This document shows, in pieces, positions 7,501-16,047 of a stretch of DNA of 64,000 nt. The notes under the pieces are model-generated. The model had not been told where the DNA came from, made no database searches, and saw only the letters and a program-made list of their open reading frames with translations. A program made the translations under genes and the position numbers. Each line of letters begins with the position of its first letter. The first letter of the stretch is position 1. Source of the stretch: HGM11367 sp964600435. GTDB lineage: Bacteria > Bacillota > Clostridia > Christensenellales > UBA1242. The DNA lies in contig CAZRJB010000005.1 in NCBI GenBank assembly GCA_964600435.1, forward strand, positions 1-64,000, written 5' to 3'.

Positions 7501-7757
7501 AGAAACAAAACATTTTAACAAAGCAAAACATGGATGCATGCATGGAATACGCTGTTCAAATTGTTAGGCAGTCCATAAAAGATATAAATTCGGGTTTTAT
7601 TTCATGTTCGCCACTAAAAGAAAAATGCACAACTTGCGAGTTTAGTAAAATTTGCAAAAATGCTTTTAACGAAAACATTGAAAGAAAGGAAATTTACGAA
7701 ATTTCTAAAGAAAAGTTTATGGAGATAAATTATGGAAACAAAGCAGATAGAAATTAA
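4584..7757 (+). CDS. addB: ATP-dependent helicase/nuclease subunit B
   Basis: AddB is the second subunit of the AddAB helicase-nuclease that resects double-strand breaks and loads RecA after Chi recognition. The 1057 residues (B. subtilis AddB has about 1166) show the inactive-helicase N-terminal half and a C-terminal RecB-like nuclease domain. The nuclease core is GFVDRIDFFENNFRIIDYKTGK at about 852-873 (catalytic D and DYK). The four cysteines of its iron-sulfur staple are visible as CPKSAF near 718 and KCTTCEFSKIC near 1014-1024. No clear Walker A motif is seen at the N-terminus, where B. subtilis AddB has one. Its last 26 bases overlap addA, so the subunits are translationally coupled. 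The start lacks a Shine-Dalgarno site and appears leaderless. Confidence 0.93.
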   Translation: MEKLKVLICNNSINLFEQSLKRISEFYKNDSYNNIVIVPDKLSLLTEQSIFDALNIDAYFNIEVMGISKFANKIIEKNNLKTFQCSNLESKLLTLQAIQNVSEEFKCFSKKFTLGFVDEIYSKIEQIKSSNCEISCLIDENASQGTKLKFEDLRLIYKEYEKLRNGKLDSGCLLSLFNQICTESDFLKTCNVFFVGFDSLTKQGLELLKNVSKMANHTQVSVVAPNNQPNERIYDQSFLNSILEMAKSEKIECEFEWLNLPFKNNDKNLVLKNLFSRNQSLKQTDFYKVCRANSKTEEIELCAKQINYMLKTKNLKFNDFAICCNADYQKLLANTLQSLSIDTYCDATYALFDLEPIRFLFNYFCFITQKNDDFLFEILSNQFFNLEKQKSQQLLTALTKYGSLNNINNFYKTEDADVLNCVKNLISEKSENHSNCLELVKKIIKNQNLLENIEKISTIFEKNGDVLLNKIFLQIPSKLETAISLLESLIKENVSVEDFTSIFKKLLTEIEITSIPSTTNQVFIGDTKSFFNNKQFVFVLGLNEGELPIVLNDYGLISDKEINSKTIKAKLEPTTKIINKRNKFKLFEILLSAKESCYVYYHVFDKENKTAIKGDFVSELEHLFKIEEIPASKIKTILNEQNLNVAKICFNAPNAYHANLNLQENLPKKVQGIINSSLLKINKLYCKTKPNQTTNNFSKLFFKNGKASISIIEKYNKCPKSAFLGNALKLKPVKKNIVEANIIGTFLHEVGEEFVKKNMACLGKLSQKQIKFDVQNIIQNMQQNENYYSILLPENKFLFNLLKKESERFCCFINDEQNQSEFKPKYTEKYFGVGQGFKPITLEVDGINYYITGFVDRIDFFENNFRIIDYKTGKATNAKGMDYLFYGTKIQLFVYAKAIMQNTNKNMFGAFYLPIKSGFSKDGTTYQFSGFFQDDVGTFMASDKKVSPDNPKSELFNASLTKPDKNGEIRLKKKQNILTKQNMDACMEYAVQIVRQSIKDINSGFISCSPLKEKCTTCEFSKICKNAFNENIERKEIYEISKEKFMEINYGNKADRN

Positions 7758-10700
7758 GGAGCAAGAAGAAGTTTTAAATGTAGAAAACAAAAACTTGATT
7801 GTTTCGGCATCTGCAGGCAGTGGCAAGACCACGGTTATGATAAGAAAAATTTTAAAATACATTTTAGAGGGAGATTGTCACATTGACCAACTTCTTGTTT
7901 TAACATACACAAAATCAGCAGCCTTAGAAATGAAAAAGAAACTAATTGATAAAATAAAAGAACATGTGGATTCAAACCCAAAACTGTTAGAAGAACTAGA
8001 TTTGGTTCAAACGAGCGACATTTCTACGTTTGATAGTTTTTGTCAAAAACTGGTTAAAAAATATTTTTATATTCTAGAAATTGACCCATCTTTTTCAATT
8101 TTAGAAGGGCAAGACCAAGCCCACTTGCAAGACCAAGCACTAACCAAAACTTTAAAAACTTTCAAAATAAACAACACAGAATCATATGAAAATTTGTTAG
8201 AAAACTTTTCTGCAAAACGGGACGACTCAATAATAAAATCTTTAATTTTAGAAATCTATAACTATTTAACATCAATTTATGATGAAAAAGATTTTGTTTT
8301 GGCAACACAAAATTTATACAATCAAGAATTAAAAATTGCAGAAAAAGTTATAATTGGATATTATAAAAACATATTAAATGACCACATTAAAATGCTTGAA
8401 ACTCTCAAACAAACAAGCAGCAATCTTAACTTTAACAGCTACACAAAATATATTAGCGACCTAATTATAATTTTAGAATCTTTAATTTCCAACAAAAGTT
8501 TTTGTTGTTTTGTTGATGCAGTTTTAGAAATAAAATTTCCTTCTTTAAACTCAGAAAAAACAGACGAAATTGGTTTTAAAGAACAAATTGCGAAACTTAA
8601 AGCAAGCATTGTAAAAATATTTGATGAAATAAAAAAACAATACATAAATTCAGAAAATATTGAAAATTCTTACAAAAAATGCGAAAAAATTATCCAAAAC
8701 TTGCTAATTTTGTTAAATTTGTTCAAAAACGAATATGATTCTTTAAAACGCTCAAGTAATGTTTTTGACTTTAACGACATAGAAAGGTTTGCAATAAAAC
8801 TTTTAGAAAACAACTCAATTAATGCCGAAATAAAGAACACATACAAACACATTTTTGTGGACGAATTTCAAGATGCAAACAAAGTTCAAGAAAAAATAAT
8901 TTTTTTGCTTAACAATAACAACAATCTGTTTTTTGTTGGTGACACAAAACAATCAATCTATGCATTTAGGCAATCTGACCCGGAAATTTTTTTAAACATT
9001 CAAGAAGATTTTCAAAATCATAAAGAATCTTGTGCAAAAACTTTAAACTGCAATTTTAGAACAAACAAGAACATTTTATTTTTTGTAAATCAAATTTTTA
9101 ATGTTATCATGACAGAAAAAACATGTGGCTTAAACTATTTCAAAACAGCCCAGTTTGACCCAAAGGCATCATTTTTAGATTTAGAAAACGAAGTTTGTGT
9201 GTCGCTTAATGTTTTGCTTTCCAACAACCAAAAAACAGAAAAATTTGAACCGTTAAATGTTTATTCTGTAAAAGAAAATTCGGGTTCATGGCAAAACGAC
9301 AACAAATTTGACCAAGAGAGTTTGTTTGTTTGTGAAAAAATAACCTCTTTGGTGGGGCAACAAATATATGACAAAGACCTTCAAAAAACAAGAACAATAA
9401 CATATAAAGATATTTGCATTCTTATTTTAAAACGTGGCAAGTTTTTAAAAAACTTAACTCAGCATTTAACATCAATCGGCATACCTTTTATTGTAAACGT
9501 AAATCAAAACCTTGAAGAGTGTTACGATAATCAAGTTTTATACAATTTAATGCGCCTATCCCAAAACATTAATGATGACTATGCTTTATACATGGTTATG
9601 TCGTCACCTCTTTTTGCATTTTCAGACGGTGAACTTGCCTTAATAAAAGAAAACTGTTTAGAAAGTAACACCTTTGTTGATTGTGTAAAAAATTATTCAA
9701 AAAATGACCAAATTTTGTCAAAAATTAACGATTTTTTTAAAGTTTTAGATAATTTCACCTACAATATAAAATATAAGGGCATTTTTTATGCATTGGATAA
9801 CATTATTGAAAAAACAGAATATCTTTTAAAAATTTCATTTGAAGAGGATTTTTTCGAGCGTAAAACAAACATAATTGATTTCATAAACAGTTTTGTTGAA
9901 TCAAAATATAACCATAACATGTGTGAATATTTAACATATAGAGAAACTTCCCTGCGCAAAGAAAAAGTTCAAAACAATAAAACTTTTGTTGAAGCAATTG
10001 AAATAACAACCATGCATTCTTCAAAAGGGCTAGAATATCCGGTTGTAATTTTGCCATTTTTAAGCACTGACTACACAAAAGAATCTGTTCATAGCGAAAT
10101 TAAAATAAACAAAGAATTGGGAGTTGGCATTAAAAACTATAACAGTGACGACAGAACAATTTCAGGTGGGGTGTTCTATAATGCTTGTAAAATAAAAAAC
10201 AAACAAATTGAAACAAGTGAAAAAATCAGGCTTTTATATGTTGCAACCACAAGAGCAAAAAACAAACTTGTTTTAAGTGGGGTTTTAAATGGGACAATTA
10301 AAAAGTTTGCTTCAGATTTGCAAATTTTGCAATGCAATAACTATCTATCTTTAATTTTATCGTCTTTGCCAGACAAAAACATTGATAAAATAAATGCGGG
10401 CACAGAATGTTCCGACATTTTGTTTGATAACAGCAAATTGCTATTGTGCGTTAAACAACCAACCAATGTTGATATTTTGCAACAAGAAATTGTTATACCA
10501 AAACCAACCGACCAAAAAAATGTTGACCAGTTGTCTGACTTTTTAAACAAAGATGTTGGGGAGCAAAAATCCAACATTGCTTTAAAAAACTCGGTTTCTA
10601 GATTGCTAGACGAAAACTCAAGCATAAATTTTGCACCAAAAACGTTTATGGTTAACGAGCATTTGACCGAAAGCGCAAACCAAACAGGAACACAATATCA

Positions 10701-11163
10701 TGCACTTTTGGAAAAAATTGACTTTAGCAGCATAAAGTGTTTGGATGACATAACGGAATATATAACATGCAATTTAGAAAAAGAAGAAGTTGAAGTATTT
10801 AAAAAAATCGGTTTTGATAACATTTTTAACAATATAAAAATAATAAAGCAATTAATTGAACCAACCGACAAAGTTCTAAAAGAACAAAAGTTTGTTATGA
10901 GAATTCCATATAATCAAGTGGTAAAAAGCGAAAAAACTGACAAAATTTTGGTTCAAGGAATCATTGACCTTATTGTAATAAAAAAAGACAAAATTTTGCT
11001 TGTGGACTACAAATTGTCAAACAAATCAGAAGAGCAAATAATAAAAACATATGCAAAGCAGCTCGAGCTATATTCCATTGCATTGTCAAAAATGAACGGC
11101 AACTTGCCAATATATAAGTACATTTTGTGTTTAAAGTCACAAAAATTAATCAAAATACAATAA
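7732..11163 (+). CDS. addA: ATP-dependent helicase/nuclease subunit A
   Basis: AddA is the UvrD-type 3'-5' helicase and nuclease subunit partnered with AddB. The 1143 residues contain all superfamily-1 motifs. They are Walker A SASAGSGKTT (24-33), motif II FVDEFQD (about 376), motif III VGDTKQSIYAFRQSDP (about 404), NFRTNKN (about 443), motif V TMHSSKGLEYPVV (about 760) and motif VI RLLYVATTRAK (about 834). The C-terminal RecB-like nuclease shows GIIDLIVIKKDKILLVDYKLSN at about 1077-1098, with D and DYK in place. The ATG lies inside addB, 26 bases before its stop, behind the sequence TTTATGGAGATAAAT, so expression is coupled. Transcription continues from the addB promoter. No terminator is obvious after it. 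Confidence 0.95.
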   Translation: METKQIEIKEQEEVLNVENKNLIVSASAGSGKTTVMIRKILKYILEGDCHIDQLLVLTYTKSAALEMKKKLIDKIKEHVDSNPKLLEELDLVQTSDISTFDSFCQKLVKKYFYILEIDPSFSILEGQDQAHLQDQALTKTLKTFKINNTESYENLLENFSAKRDDSIIKSLILEIYNYLTSIYDEKDFVLATQNLYNQELKIAEKVIIGYYKNILNDHIKMLETLKQTSSNLNFNSYTKYISDLIIILESLISNKSFCCFVDAVLEIKFPSLNSEKTDEIGFKEQIAKLKASIVKIFDEIKKQYINSENIENSYKKCEKIIQNLLILLNLFKNEYDSLKRSSNVFDFNDIERFAIKLLENNSINAEIKNTYKHIFVDEFQDANKVQEKIIFLLNNNNNLFFVGDTKQSIYAFRQSDPEIFLNIQEDFQNHKESCAKTLNCNFRTNKNILFFVNQIFNVIMTEKTCGLNYFKTAQFDPKASFLDLENEVCVSLNVLLSNNQKTEKFEPLNVYSVKENSGSWQNDNKFDQESLFVCEKITSLVGQQIYDKDLQKTRTITYKDICILILKRGKFLKNLTQHLTSIGIPFIVNVNQNLEECYDNQVLYNLMRLSQNINDDYALYMVMSSPLFAFSDGELALIKENCLESNTFVDCVKNYSKNDQILSKINDFFKVLDNFTYNIKYKGIFYALDNIIEKTEYLLKISFEEDFFERKTNIIDFINSFVESKYNHNMCEYLTYRETSLRKEKVQNNKTFVEAIEITTMHSSKGLEYPVVILPFLSTDYTKESVHSEIKINKELGVGIKNYNSDDRTISGGVFYNACKIKNKQIETSEKIRLLYVATTRAKNKLVLSGVLNGTIKKFASDLQILQCNNYLSLILSSLPDKNIDKINAGTECSDILFDNSKLLLCVKQPTNVDILQQEIVIPKPTDQKNVDQLSDFLNKDVGEQKSNIALKNSVSRLLDENSSINFAPKTFMVNEHLTESANQTGTQYHALLEKIDFSSIKCLDDITEYITCNLEKEEVEVFKKIGFDNIFNNIKIIKQLIEPTDKVLKEQKFVMRIPYNQVVKSEKTDKILVQGIIDLIVIKKDKILLVDYKLSNKSEEQIIKTYAKQLELYSIALSKMNGNLPIYKYILCLKSQKLIKIQ

Positions 11164-11271
11164 AAAAATATATAATAAAAAATTATTGAAAAAATATTAA
11201 AAAATATTAGTTAAAATTATTTCAATATGTTATACTAAACACAAGGAATAAAAAAAATAAGGAGAAAAACC

Positions 11272-13980
11272 ATGATTCTTGGTATTGTTCAAACAATTTG
11301 GAAAGTTTTTTTTGATTTAATAAGTTCAATATTAACAATTGACATAATTTTTTACATTGGTGTTGGTTTCTTGTTGTTAATGTCATTGTTCTTTTTTATC
11401 AGAGCAAGAACGTCTTATGAGTACAAACTCGATAGAACGGCAGATAAATTAAATGACTGGTTGTTTACACATCAAACAATAAACGACCAAAACTTGGTGG
11501 AGTTTAACAACATTATGAAAAGCAGAAAGTCGCCAAAAATTTTACGTAAATATTGGCAACAATACATGCTTTATAGAGATAAGGCTCCAAGCGAATATAT
11601 GAGTGCATACAACTGCATTGACAAACCTTTAAAAACCAGCAGTTATAACACAAGTTTAAAAAACTATTCAATGCTTTACAAAATCACAGCATTAATAACA
11701 TTCTTTTTTTCAATGTTTTGTTTTGCTGGCAGGGCAGCAGATGCGGGTTCGCTTTTGTCGTTTATAACACAATCGCTTGTTTCTTCAATCATAATTTTGT
11801 TTATTGGTGTTGTTTTAACTCTTGCATTAAGAGCAATGCAAAATTCAAACATTGCAACTTTATATCAAAGGTTTAATGTTTTTAATAGATACATAGACAA
11901 GGCGTGTGAAACAATTCCAAAATATGTCGATTTTGAAATTTTATTCACAAAACAAGAAATAAGAGATAGCATTCCAATTTTAAGTGAATATCTAGAAAAA
12001 CGTGCTCGTCAAGAACAAGAAGAACTTGAAGAGGCACAAAAAAATGCTGTTTCTCACGAAGAATACGATTTTTCCGAGTCGGGTGTTGATGGCTCATTGG
12101 TTTTGGAAAGGGCAATGAAAGAGTCAGAAACATATCTTAATGCAAAAGGCAGACTAGAAGCAGAAATCAAACAGTTTGAAACAGAAATTTCATCGTTTAA
12201 CAAAAATTACGAAAACACTTCAAAAGACTATCAACGTAAACTTCAAACATCAAAAGAAAACCTGGAAAGGTTGCGTATTCAACAAGAAGAATCAACAAAC
12301 CGTATTGAAGTTAACTACATCAGAAAACAACAACAAGACGAAATTAAAAAACAAGAACAACTTGAAAAAGAACAAGATTCAACCACAAATACTTACAATC
12401 AAGAAATCAACCGCATAACAGAAGAAATTGCAAAAAGAAAAGAAGAAATTGCAAAGAAAAAACTTGCTGTTCAAGCGGCAATGCTTAGTGAATATCAAAC
12501 GCTTTCAACAAAATTGCACAAAGCAATTTCACAAACCGTTGAAAAAGACAAACAAGACAGCATTCAAGAAGCAAACAACGAAAAAGATAAATATGCTCAA
12601 GCAATCACCTACTTAAAAAGCGAAGTTGACAATCGTGATAGTTTAATTAAAGCAAAAGACCAAACAATTGCAGAACTTGCCACAAAACTTCAATCATATT
12701 TGGGTGAACAATATGCTCAACAAAACAGCAACAATACCCCAACAAACGAAACTGAAACAAATCAGCCACAACAAGAGGGAATTCCACAAGAGCAACCAAC
12801 TCAAGAAATTTCTGGGCATTACGGCAACAATGGCTATTACTGGTTTGATAATGGAACATATTATGATAACAACAATCTATATCACGACCTAGAAGGCAAC
12901 GTTTTTGATAGTGATGGCAACTTTATTAAATCTGGTGAGGTTGTAGAAAAAGAAGAACAATTTTTGCAAACAGAACAAGTTGAACAAACAGAAATTGCAG
13001 AAAATCAACAAACCGAAACCTCACAAGAAAATGCGGAGAGTTTAGAACAAGAATCAGATTCAACAAACAATTCTGAACAACAAGCTGAAAACAACAATTC
13101 AACCGAACAAGAAAACAATTCAAAAGAGCCAGAAAATGCACAAAATCAACAAACCGAAACAATTGAAACAACTCAGCAACAAGACAACAACACAGAAGAA
13201 ATTGTAGATGGCAAACAAGACTTAAGTGGCAACTTTACATATTCAGATGGCACATATTATGATGTTAACAATTTGTATCATAGCGATAATGGCAAAGTTT
13301 ATAACACAGAAGGTGTGCAGGTTATGGAACCAGAAACAGAGCAAAAGCCAAAACGTAAAGTTGGTCGCCCTAAAAAGGTTGTTCCAGAAGGCACAGAACC
13401 AAAACAAAAACGTAAGGTTGGCAGACCTAAAAAAGTTAAAACTGAGCAAGAAGAGCAACAGCCAAAACGTAAGGTTGGCAGGCCAAAAAAAGTAAATTCA
13501 GAAACCGAAAACGGCGAGCAAAAACCAAAACGAAAAGTTGGTCGTCCTAAAAAAGTTGTTGCAGAAGGCACAGAACCAAAGCCAAAACGAAAAGTTGGAA
13601 GGCCAAAAAAGGTTCAAGCCGAACAGCAAGAAACCGAACAGCAGCCAAAGCGTAAGGTTGGCAGACCAAGAAAAACTCAATCTCAAGAAACAGAGCAAGA
13701 GCAAAAACGTGATGCCGAAAAAATTCAAAGCGCAGAGCAAACACCAAAGCGTAAGGCAGGCAGACCAAAAAAAGTTCAAACCGAACAACAAGAAACAGAG
13801 CAAAAACCAAAACGTAAGGTTGGTCGCCCTAAAAAAGTGGTAACCGAAGAGGAGCAAAAACCTAAACGCAAAGTTGGCAGACCTAAAAAGTCCGAGCAAA
13901 ACGAAAGCGCAAAATTGTTGCAACAATTGGGGCAATCACTTTTGAACATAACTTCTCAAACAGACAACAATGAAGAATAG
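11272..13980 (+). CDS. membrane protein with coiled coil and nine AT-hook (GRPKK) repeats
   Basis: The 902-residue protein starts behind AAGGAG. It has three hydrophobic segments at about 23-44, 142-160 and 167-190. A long charged coiled-coil region (about 235-470) is rich in E, K and Q. A Q/E/N-rich linker includes two copies of GTYYD-x-NNLYH (about 530 and 660). The C-terminal tail (about 690-875) carries nine copies of (K/Q/T)PKRKxGRP(K/R)K, plus one degenerate copy without GRP. The GRP core between basic residues is the AT-hook that binds the minor groove of A/T-rich DNA. A tail on the cytoplasmic side would tie the membrane to this A/T-rich chromosome. The three-segment layout with a long tail recalls MotA/ExbB/ZorA-type channel subunits, but no diagnostic motif supports that. 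Function is unknown. Short-period repeats produce long false ORFs in other frames here. Confidence 0.85.
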   Translation: MILGIVQTIWKVFFDLISSILTIDIIFYIGVGFLLLMSLFFFIRARTSYEYKLDRTADKLNDWLFTHQTINDQNLVEFNNIMKSRKSPKILRKYWQQYMLYRDKAPSEYMSAYNCIDKPLKTSSYNTSLKNYSMLYKITALITFFFSMFCFAGRAADAGSLLSFITQSLVSSIIILFIGVVLTLALRAMQNSNIATLYQRFNVFNRYIDKACETIPKYVDFEILFTKQEIRDSIPILSEYLEKRARQEQEELEEAQKNAVSHEEYDFSESGVDGSLVLERAMKESETYLNAKGRLEAEIKQFETEISSFNKNYENTSKDYQRKLQTSKENLERLRIQQEESTNRIEVNYIRKQQQDEIKKQEQLEKEQDSTTNTYNQEINRITEEIAKRKEEIAKKKLAVQAAMLSEYQTLSTKLHKAISQTVEKDKQDSIQEANNEKDKYAQAITYLKSEVDNRDSLIKAKDQTIAELATKLQSYLGEQYAQQNSNNTPTNETETNQPQQEGIPQEQPTQEISGHYGNNGYYWFDNGTYYDNNNLYHDLEGNVFDSDGNFIKSGEVVEKEEQFLQTEQVEQTEIAENQQTETSQENAESLEQESDSTNNSEQQAENNNSTEQENNSKEPENAQNQQTETIETTQQQDNNTEEIVDGKQDLSGNFTYSDGTYYDVNNLYHSDNGKVYNTEGVQVMEPETEQKPKRKVGRPKKVVPEGTEPKQKRKVGRPKKVKTEQEEQQPKRKVGRPKKVNSETENGEQKPKRKVGRPKKVVAEGTEPKPKRKVGRPKKVQAEQQETEQQPKRKVGRPRKTQSQETEQEQKRDAEKIQSAEQTPKRKAGRPKKVQTEQQETEQKPKRKVGRPKKVVTEEEQKPKRKVGRPKKSEQNESAKLLQQLGQSLLNITSQTDNNEE
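13335..13895 (+). repeat. degenerate tandem repeat encoding AT-hooks
   Basis: The stretch repeats the pattern CCAAAACGTAAGGTTGGCAG plus an A/G-rich filler of variable length, giving ten units at the protein level. Unit spacing varies from about 39 to 75 bases. Recombination between units could change hook number. Confidence 0.8.
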
Positions 13981-14164
13981 TGTTCAATCTATATAGTCCA
14001 ATTTTATAACTTATTGTTTTTAAAATTAGAACAAAACAAGTCAATTAACACAAATCACGTGCAAATTTGACTTGTTTTTTTGTGCACAAAAGGTGGGTTT
14101 TGATTGAATTTTGCTATAAAAGAGAACTTTAAAATTAATTTTTTAAATCAAGATTTTGTATGTG
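13981..14164. other. spacer with terminator (14034-14081)
   Basis: No gene is supported. AAAACAAGTCAA (14034-14044 and neighbours) pairs with TTTGACTTGTTTTTTT (14065-14081), forming a strong plus-strand terminator for the AT-hook gene with a 20-base loop. Confidence 0.75.
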
Positions 14165-14193
14165 TTGATTTTATTCTAATTTAGTGGTACAAT
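14165..14193 (+). promoter_or_regulatory. sigma-A-type promoter for the 469-aa membrane protein
   Basis: TTGATT (14165-14170) and TACAAT (14188-14193) are spaced by 17 bases, with an AAAGGAG site between the -10 box and the ATG at 14211. The gene is therefore transcribed separately from the AT-hook gene. Confidence 0.7.
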
Positions 14194-14210
14194 AAAAAAA
14201 AGGAGTAAAA

Positions 14211-15620
14211 ATGGCGGAAGAAGAAAAAAAAGAAGACAAAAAAGAAGAAGAGCAAAACGAAGAGCAAAACGAAGAGCAAAAAGAAGAGCAAAAAGACGAT
14301 TCTGACAGTTCCGGCGACAAGGTTGCCGGTGCATTAAACAAAGCCAAAGAAGGTTTAAAAAAAGTGGCTGACAAAATTAAACAAGTTGGAAGCAAAGTTG
14401 CAAAAAATCTTTTAAAAAATCCTTTATTTTGGAAAATACTGCTTATTGCATTGGCTTTTGGCATTGTTGTTATGTTGATATATGTCATTGTTGCTGCCAT
14501 AATTTCGCTTTTTACTTACAATCCTTTTAATCCTTCAAAGGGCACAATGAGTTCTTTGTATGGCATGAATGGTGACTCATTCTATGGCGCACGGCTTTTA
14601 TATAAAGATGACGAGAAGGCTGCTCAAGAAATTATAGATTCCTATAAAAAATTCACATATCAACTTTTGTGTGATGTAGAGGGCACATATGGTGAAGGCG
14701 AAAATGCTTACACGGTTACTTTAAATGTATCAGACATATCTCAAAAAGAAAATTCGGAAGTTGTTAAAACAATCACACAAACTTATGCTGTTGAATTGGC
14801 AAAAGACTATGTTGCAGAAGGCGAAACAGCACCATCAACATTGGAAGATAGCGCAAAAATAATTGACCACTTTGGGTTGACTTCTGATGAAGTAACTTTT
14901 GTTATTGGTTCGGTTGTTGATTCGCTTAAAAGTGATATTACTGTGAAAATAGGCTCCAATAACGCAACACAACCAACAAATGACCAAGTTGAAACATTTA
15001 AAGGTGATTTGGCTAACAAGGTTAATACAAAAGCATCTTCAATGCCAATATACAAACAAATAACAACTCCTTGCGATAAAATTTTTGTTTGTGACTATTT
15101 CTTAAAAGACGAAACTTCTGGGTTAGAAGACCTTGAAAAACATAACTACATTGCAATGGTATACATGGCAAAAAAAGATGTTGAAATTTATGATGCCTCT
15201 TATAGATTTTTGGTGGAGGGCGAAGAAAAAATTCTTGTTGAACTTAAATCAAAAATTAATGGACAAATTTCAAGCCTGGGTCCACAAACAGAAGTTGATG
15301 CATCTTGGTATCAAGATGAAGAATTTGAAAATTATGAAGTGGATGAAATAAACATTACACTTAAGCAATTTACAGCATTAAATTCTTCCAACCAAACTGA
15401 ACTTTCTCAACCACAAACTTTAAACTCTTTAATTGCAAACAATGTTTATTCTTTATATTTTAATCAACCAGAATCAAATGGTAGCAATGTTTCATATTTA
15501 AGCACACAAGACAACCCTATCAACTGGATAAGTTTAATCAATGCCGACAACTTTATGTTTTTGGAATGCCAAGCCGCTCAAGCATTTTTAATGGCAGAGT
15601 TTAATGTGGAATATGAATAA
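14211..15620 (+). CDS. single-pass membrane protein with acidic/basic cytoplasmic head, unknown function
   Basis: The 469 residues begin with an extreme E/K/Q stretch (residues 1-35), followed by an amphipathic lysine-rich segment (VAGALNKAKEGLKKVADKIKQ). One strong membrane segment spans about 72-101 (FWKILLIALAFGIVVMLIYVIV). About 365 residues then lie outside the cell by the positive-inside rule. The outer domain has no recognised fold, only two cysteines close together (TPCDKIFVCDYF) and many acidic residues. The layout of short charged head, one helix and large outer domain is shared by VirB8-like and MotB/TolR-like proteins. That fits its neighbours, but there is no motif to confirm either. 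It has its own promoter and a Shine-Dalgarno AAAGGAG, and a bidirectional terminator at 15690-15724 separates it from the convergent VirB6-like gene. Confidence 0.8.
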   Translation: MAEEEKKEDKKEEEQNEEQNEEQKEEQKDDSDSSGDKVAGALNKAKEGLKKVADKIKQVGSKVAKNLLKNPLFWKILLIALAFGIVVMLIYVIVAAIISLFTYNPFNPSKGTMSSLYGMNGDSFYGARLLYKDDEKAAQEIIDSYKKFTYQLLCDVEGTYGEGENAYTVTLNVSDISQKENSEVVKTITQTYAVELAKDYVAEGETAPSTLEDSAKIIDHFGLTSDEVTFVIGSVVDSLKSDITVKIGSNNATQPTNDQVETFKGDLANKVNTKASSMPIYKQITTPCDKIFVCDYFLKDETSGLEDLEKHNYIAMVYMAKKDVEIYDASYRFLVEGEEKILVELKSKINGQISSLGPQTEVDASWYQDEEFENYEVDEINITLKQFTALNSSNQTELSQPQTLNSLIANNVYSLYFNQPESNGSNVSYLSTQDNPINWISLINADNFMFLECQAAQAFLMAEFNVEYE

Positions 15621-15689
15621 TAAAGTGTTTAAATAAACCAACCATTTTAAATGGACAAGGTTTAATGTTAAATAAGAATTGCAACATAC

Positions 15690-15724
15690 AAAAAAGTGAG
15701 TCAAAAGTTTTGACTCGCTTTTTT
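15690..15724. terminator. bidirectional terminator
   Basis: AAAAAAGTGAGTCAAAA pairs with TTTTGACTCGCTTTTTT across 15690-15724, giving a 15-bp or longer stem with A and T runs on both sides. It stops the plus-strand 469-aa gene and can also stop minus-strand traffic. Confidence 0.85.
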
Positions 15725-15830
15725 CTGTGTTATTGGGAGTTTTGTCCAAATGCACGCTCTAAACAAAAACAGCATGTTCAGCCGGTAATTAATCAAATTA
15801 TAACTCAAACAAAATGCTTAATAAAAAACA

Positions 15831-15874
15831 CAAGCAAAAACATCACTTGATTAGTTCAAGTGATGTTTTTGCTT
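15831..15874 (-). terminator. 20-bp perfect hairpin, terminator of the VirB6-like gene
   Basis: CAAGCAAAAACATCACTTGA at 15831-15850 is perfectly complementary to 15855-15874 with a 4-base loop. On the minus strand it is followed by TGTTTTTTA. The rest of 15621-16047 holds short GTTTAAA-type words and no gene. Confidence 0.75.
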
Positions 15875-16047
15875 GGAGTGTTTGGATTAAAAGATTTTTA
15901 AAACCTTTTGCCAAAACAAAATACTATTTTGTTTAAATATCCATTGCCTAAAACTTTATTATTGTTTAAATGGTTTAAACAACATTTTAAACAAATAAAT
16001 ATATTAAACATTTCAAACAATATCAGAAATTAACATTAAAACTTTTT

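Noticed and set aside
4584..11163. RecBCD instead of AddAB
   Set aside because: Both products carry a RecB-like nuclease at the C-terminus and there is no RecC or RecD, which is the AddAB arrangement.
12176..13935. Long ORFs in other frames and on the opposite strand of the AT-hook gene
   Set aside because: They arise from the low-complexity E/Q/K and GRPKK repeats read out of frame. They have no ribosome sites, and the real frame has a clear start and domains.
11272..15620. Zorya-type (ZorA/ZorB) defence pair
   Set aside because: The membrane topology is loosely similar, but no MotA/MotB or OmpA-like motif was found. The genes have separate promoters, and no ZorC/D/E helicase-type partner is adjacent.
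15665..15850. 61-aa plus-strand ORF after the 469-aa gene
   Set aside because: It spans the bidirectional terminator at 15690-15724 and reaches the hairpin at 15831-15874, with no ribosome site.
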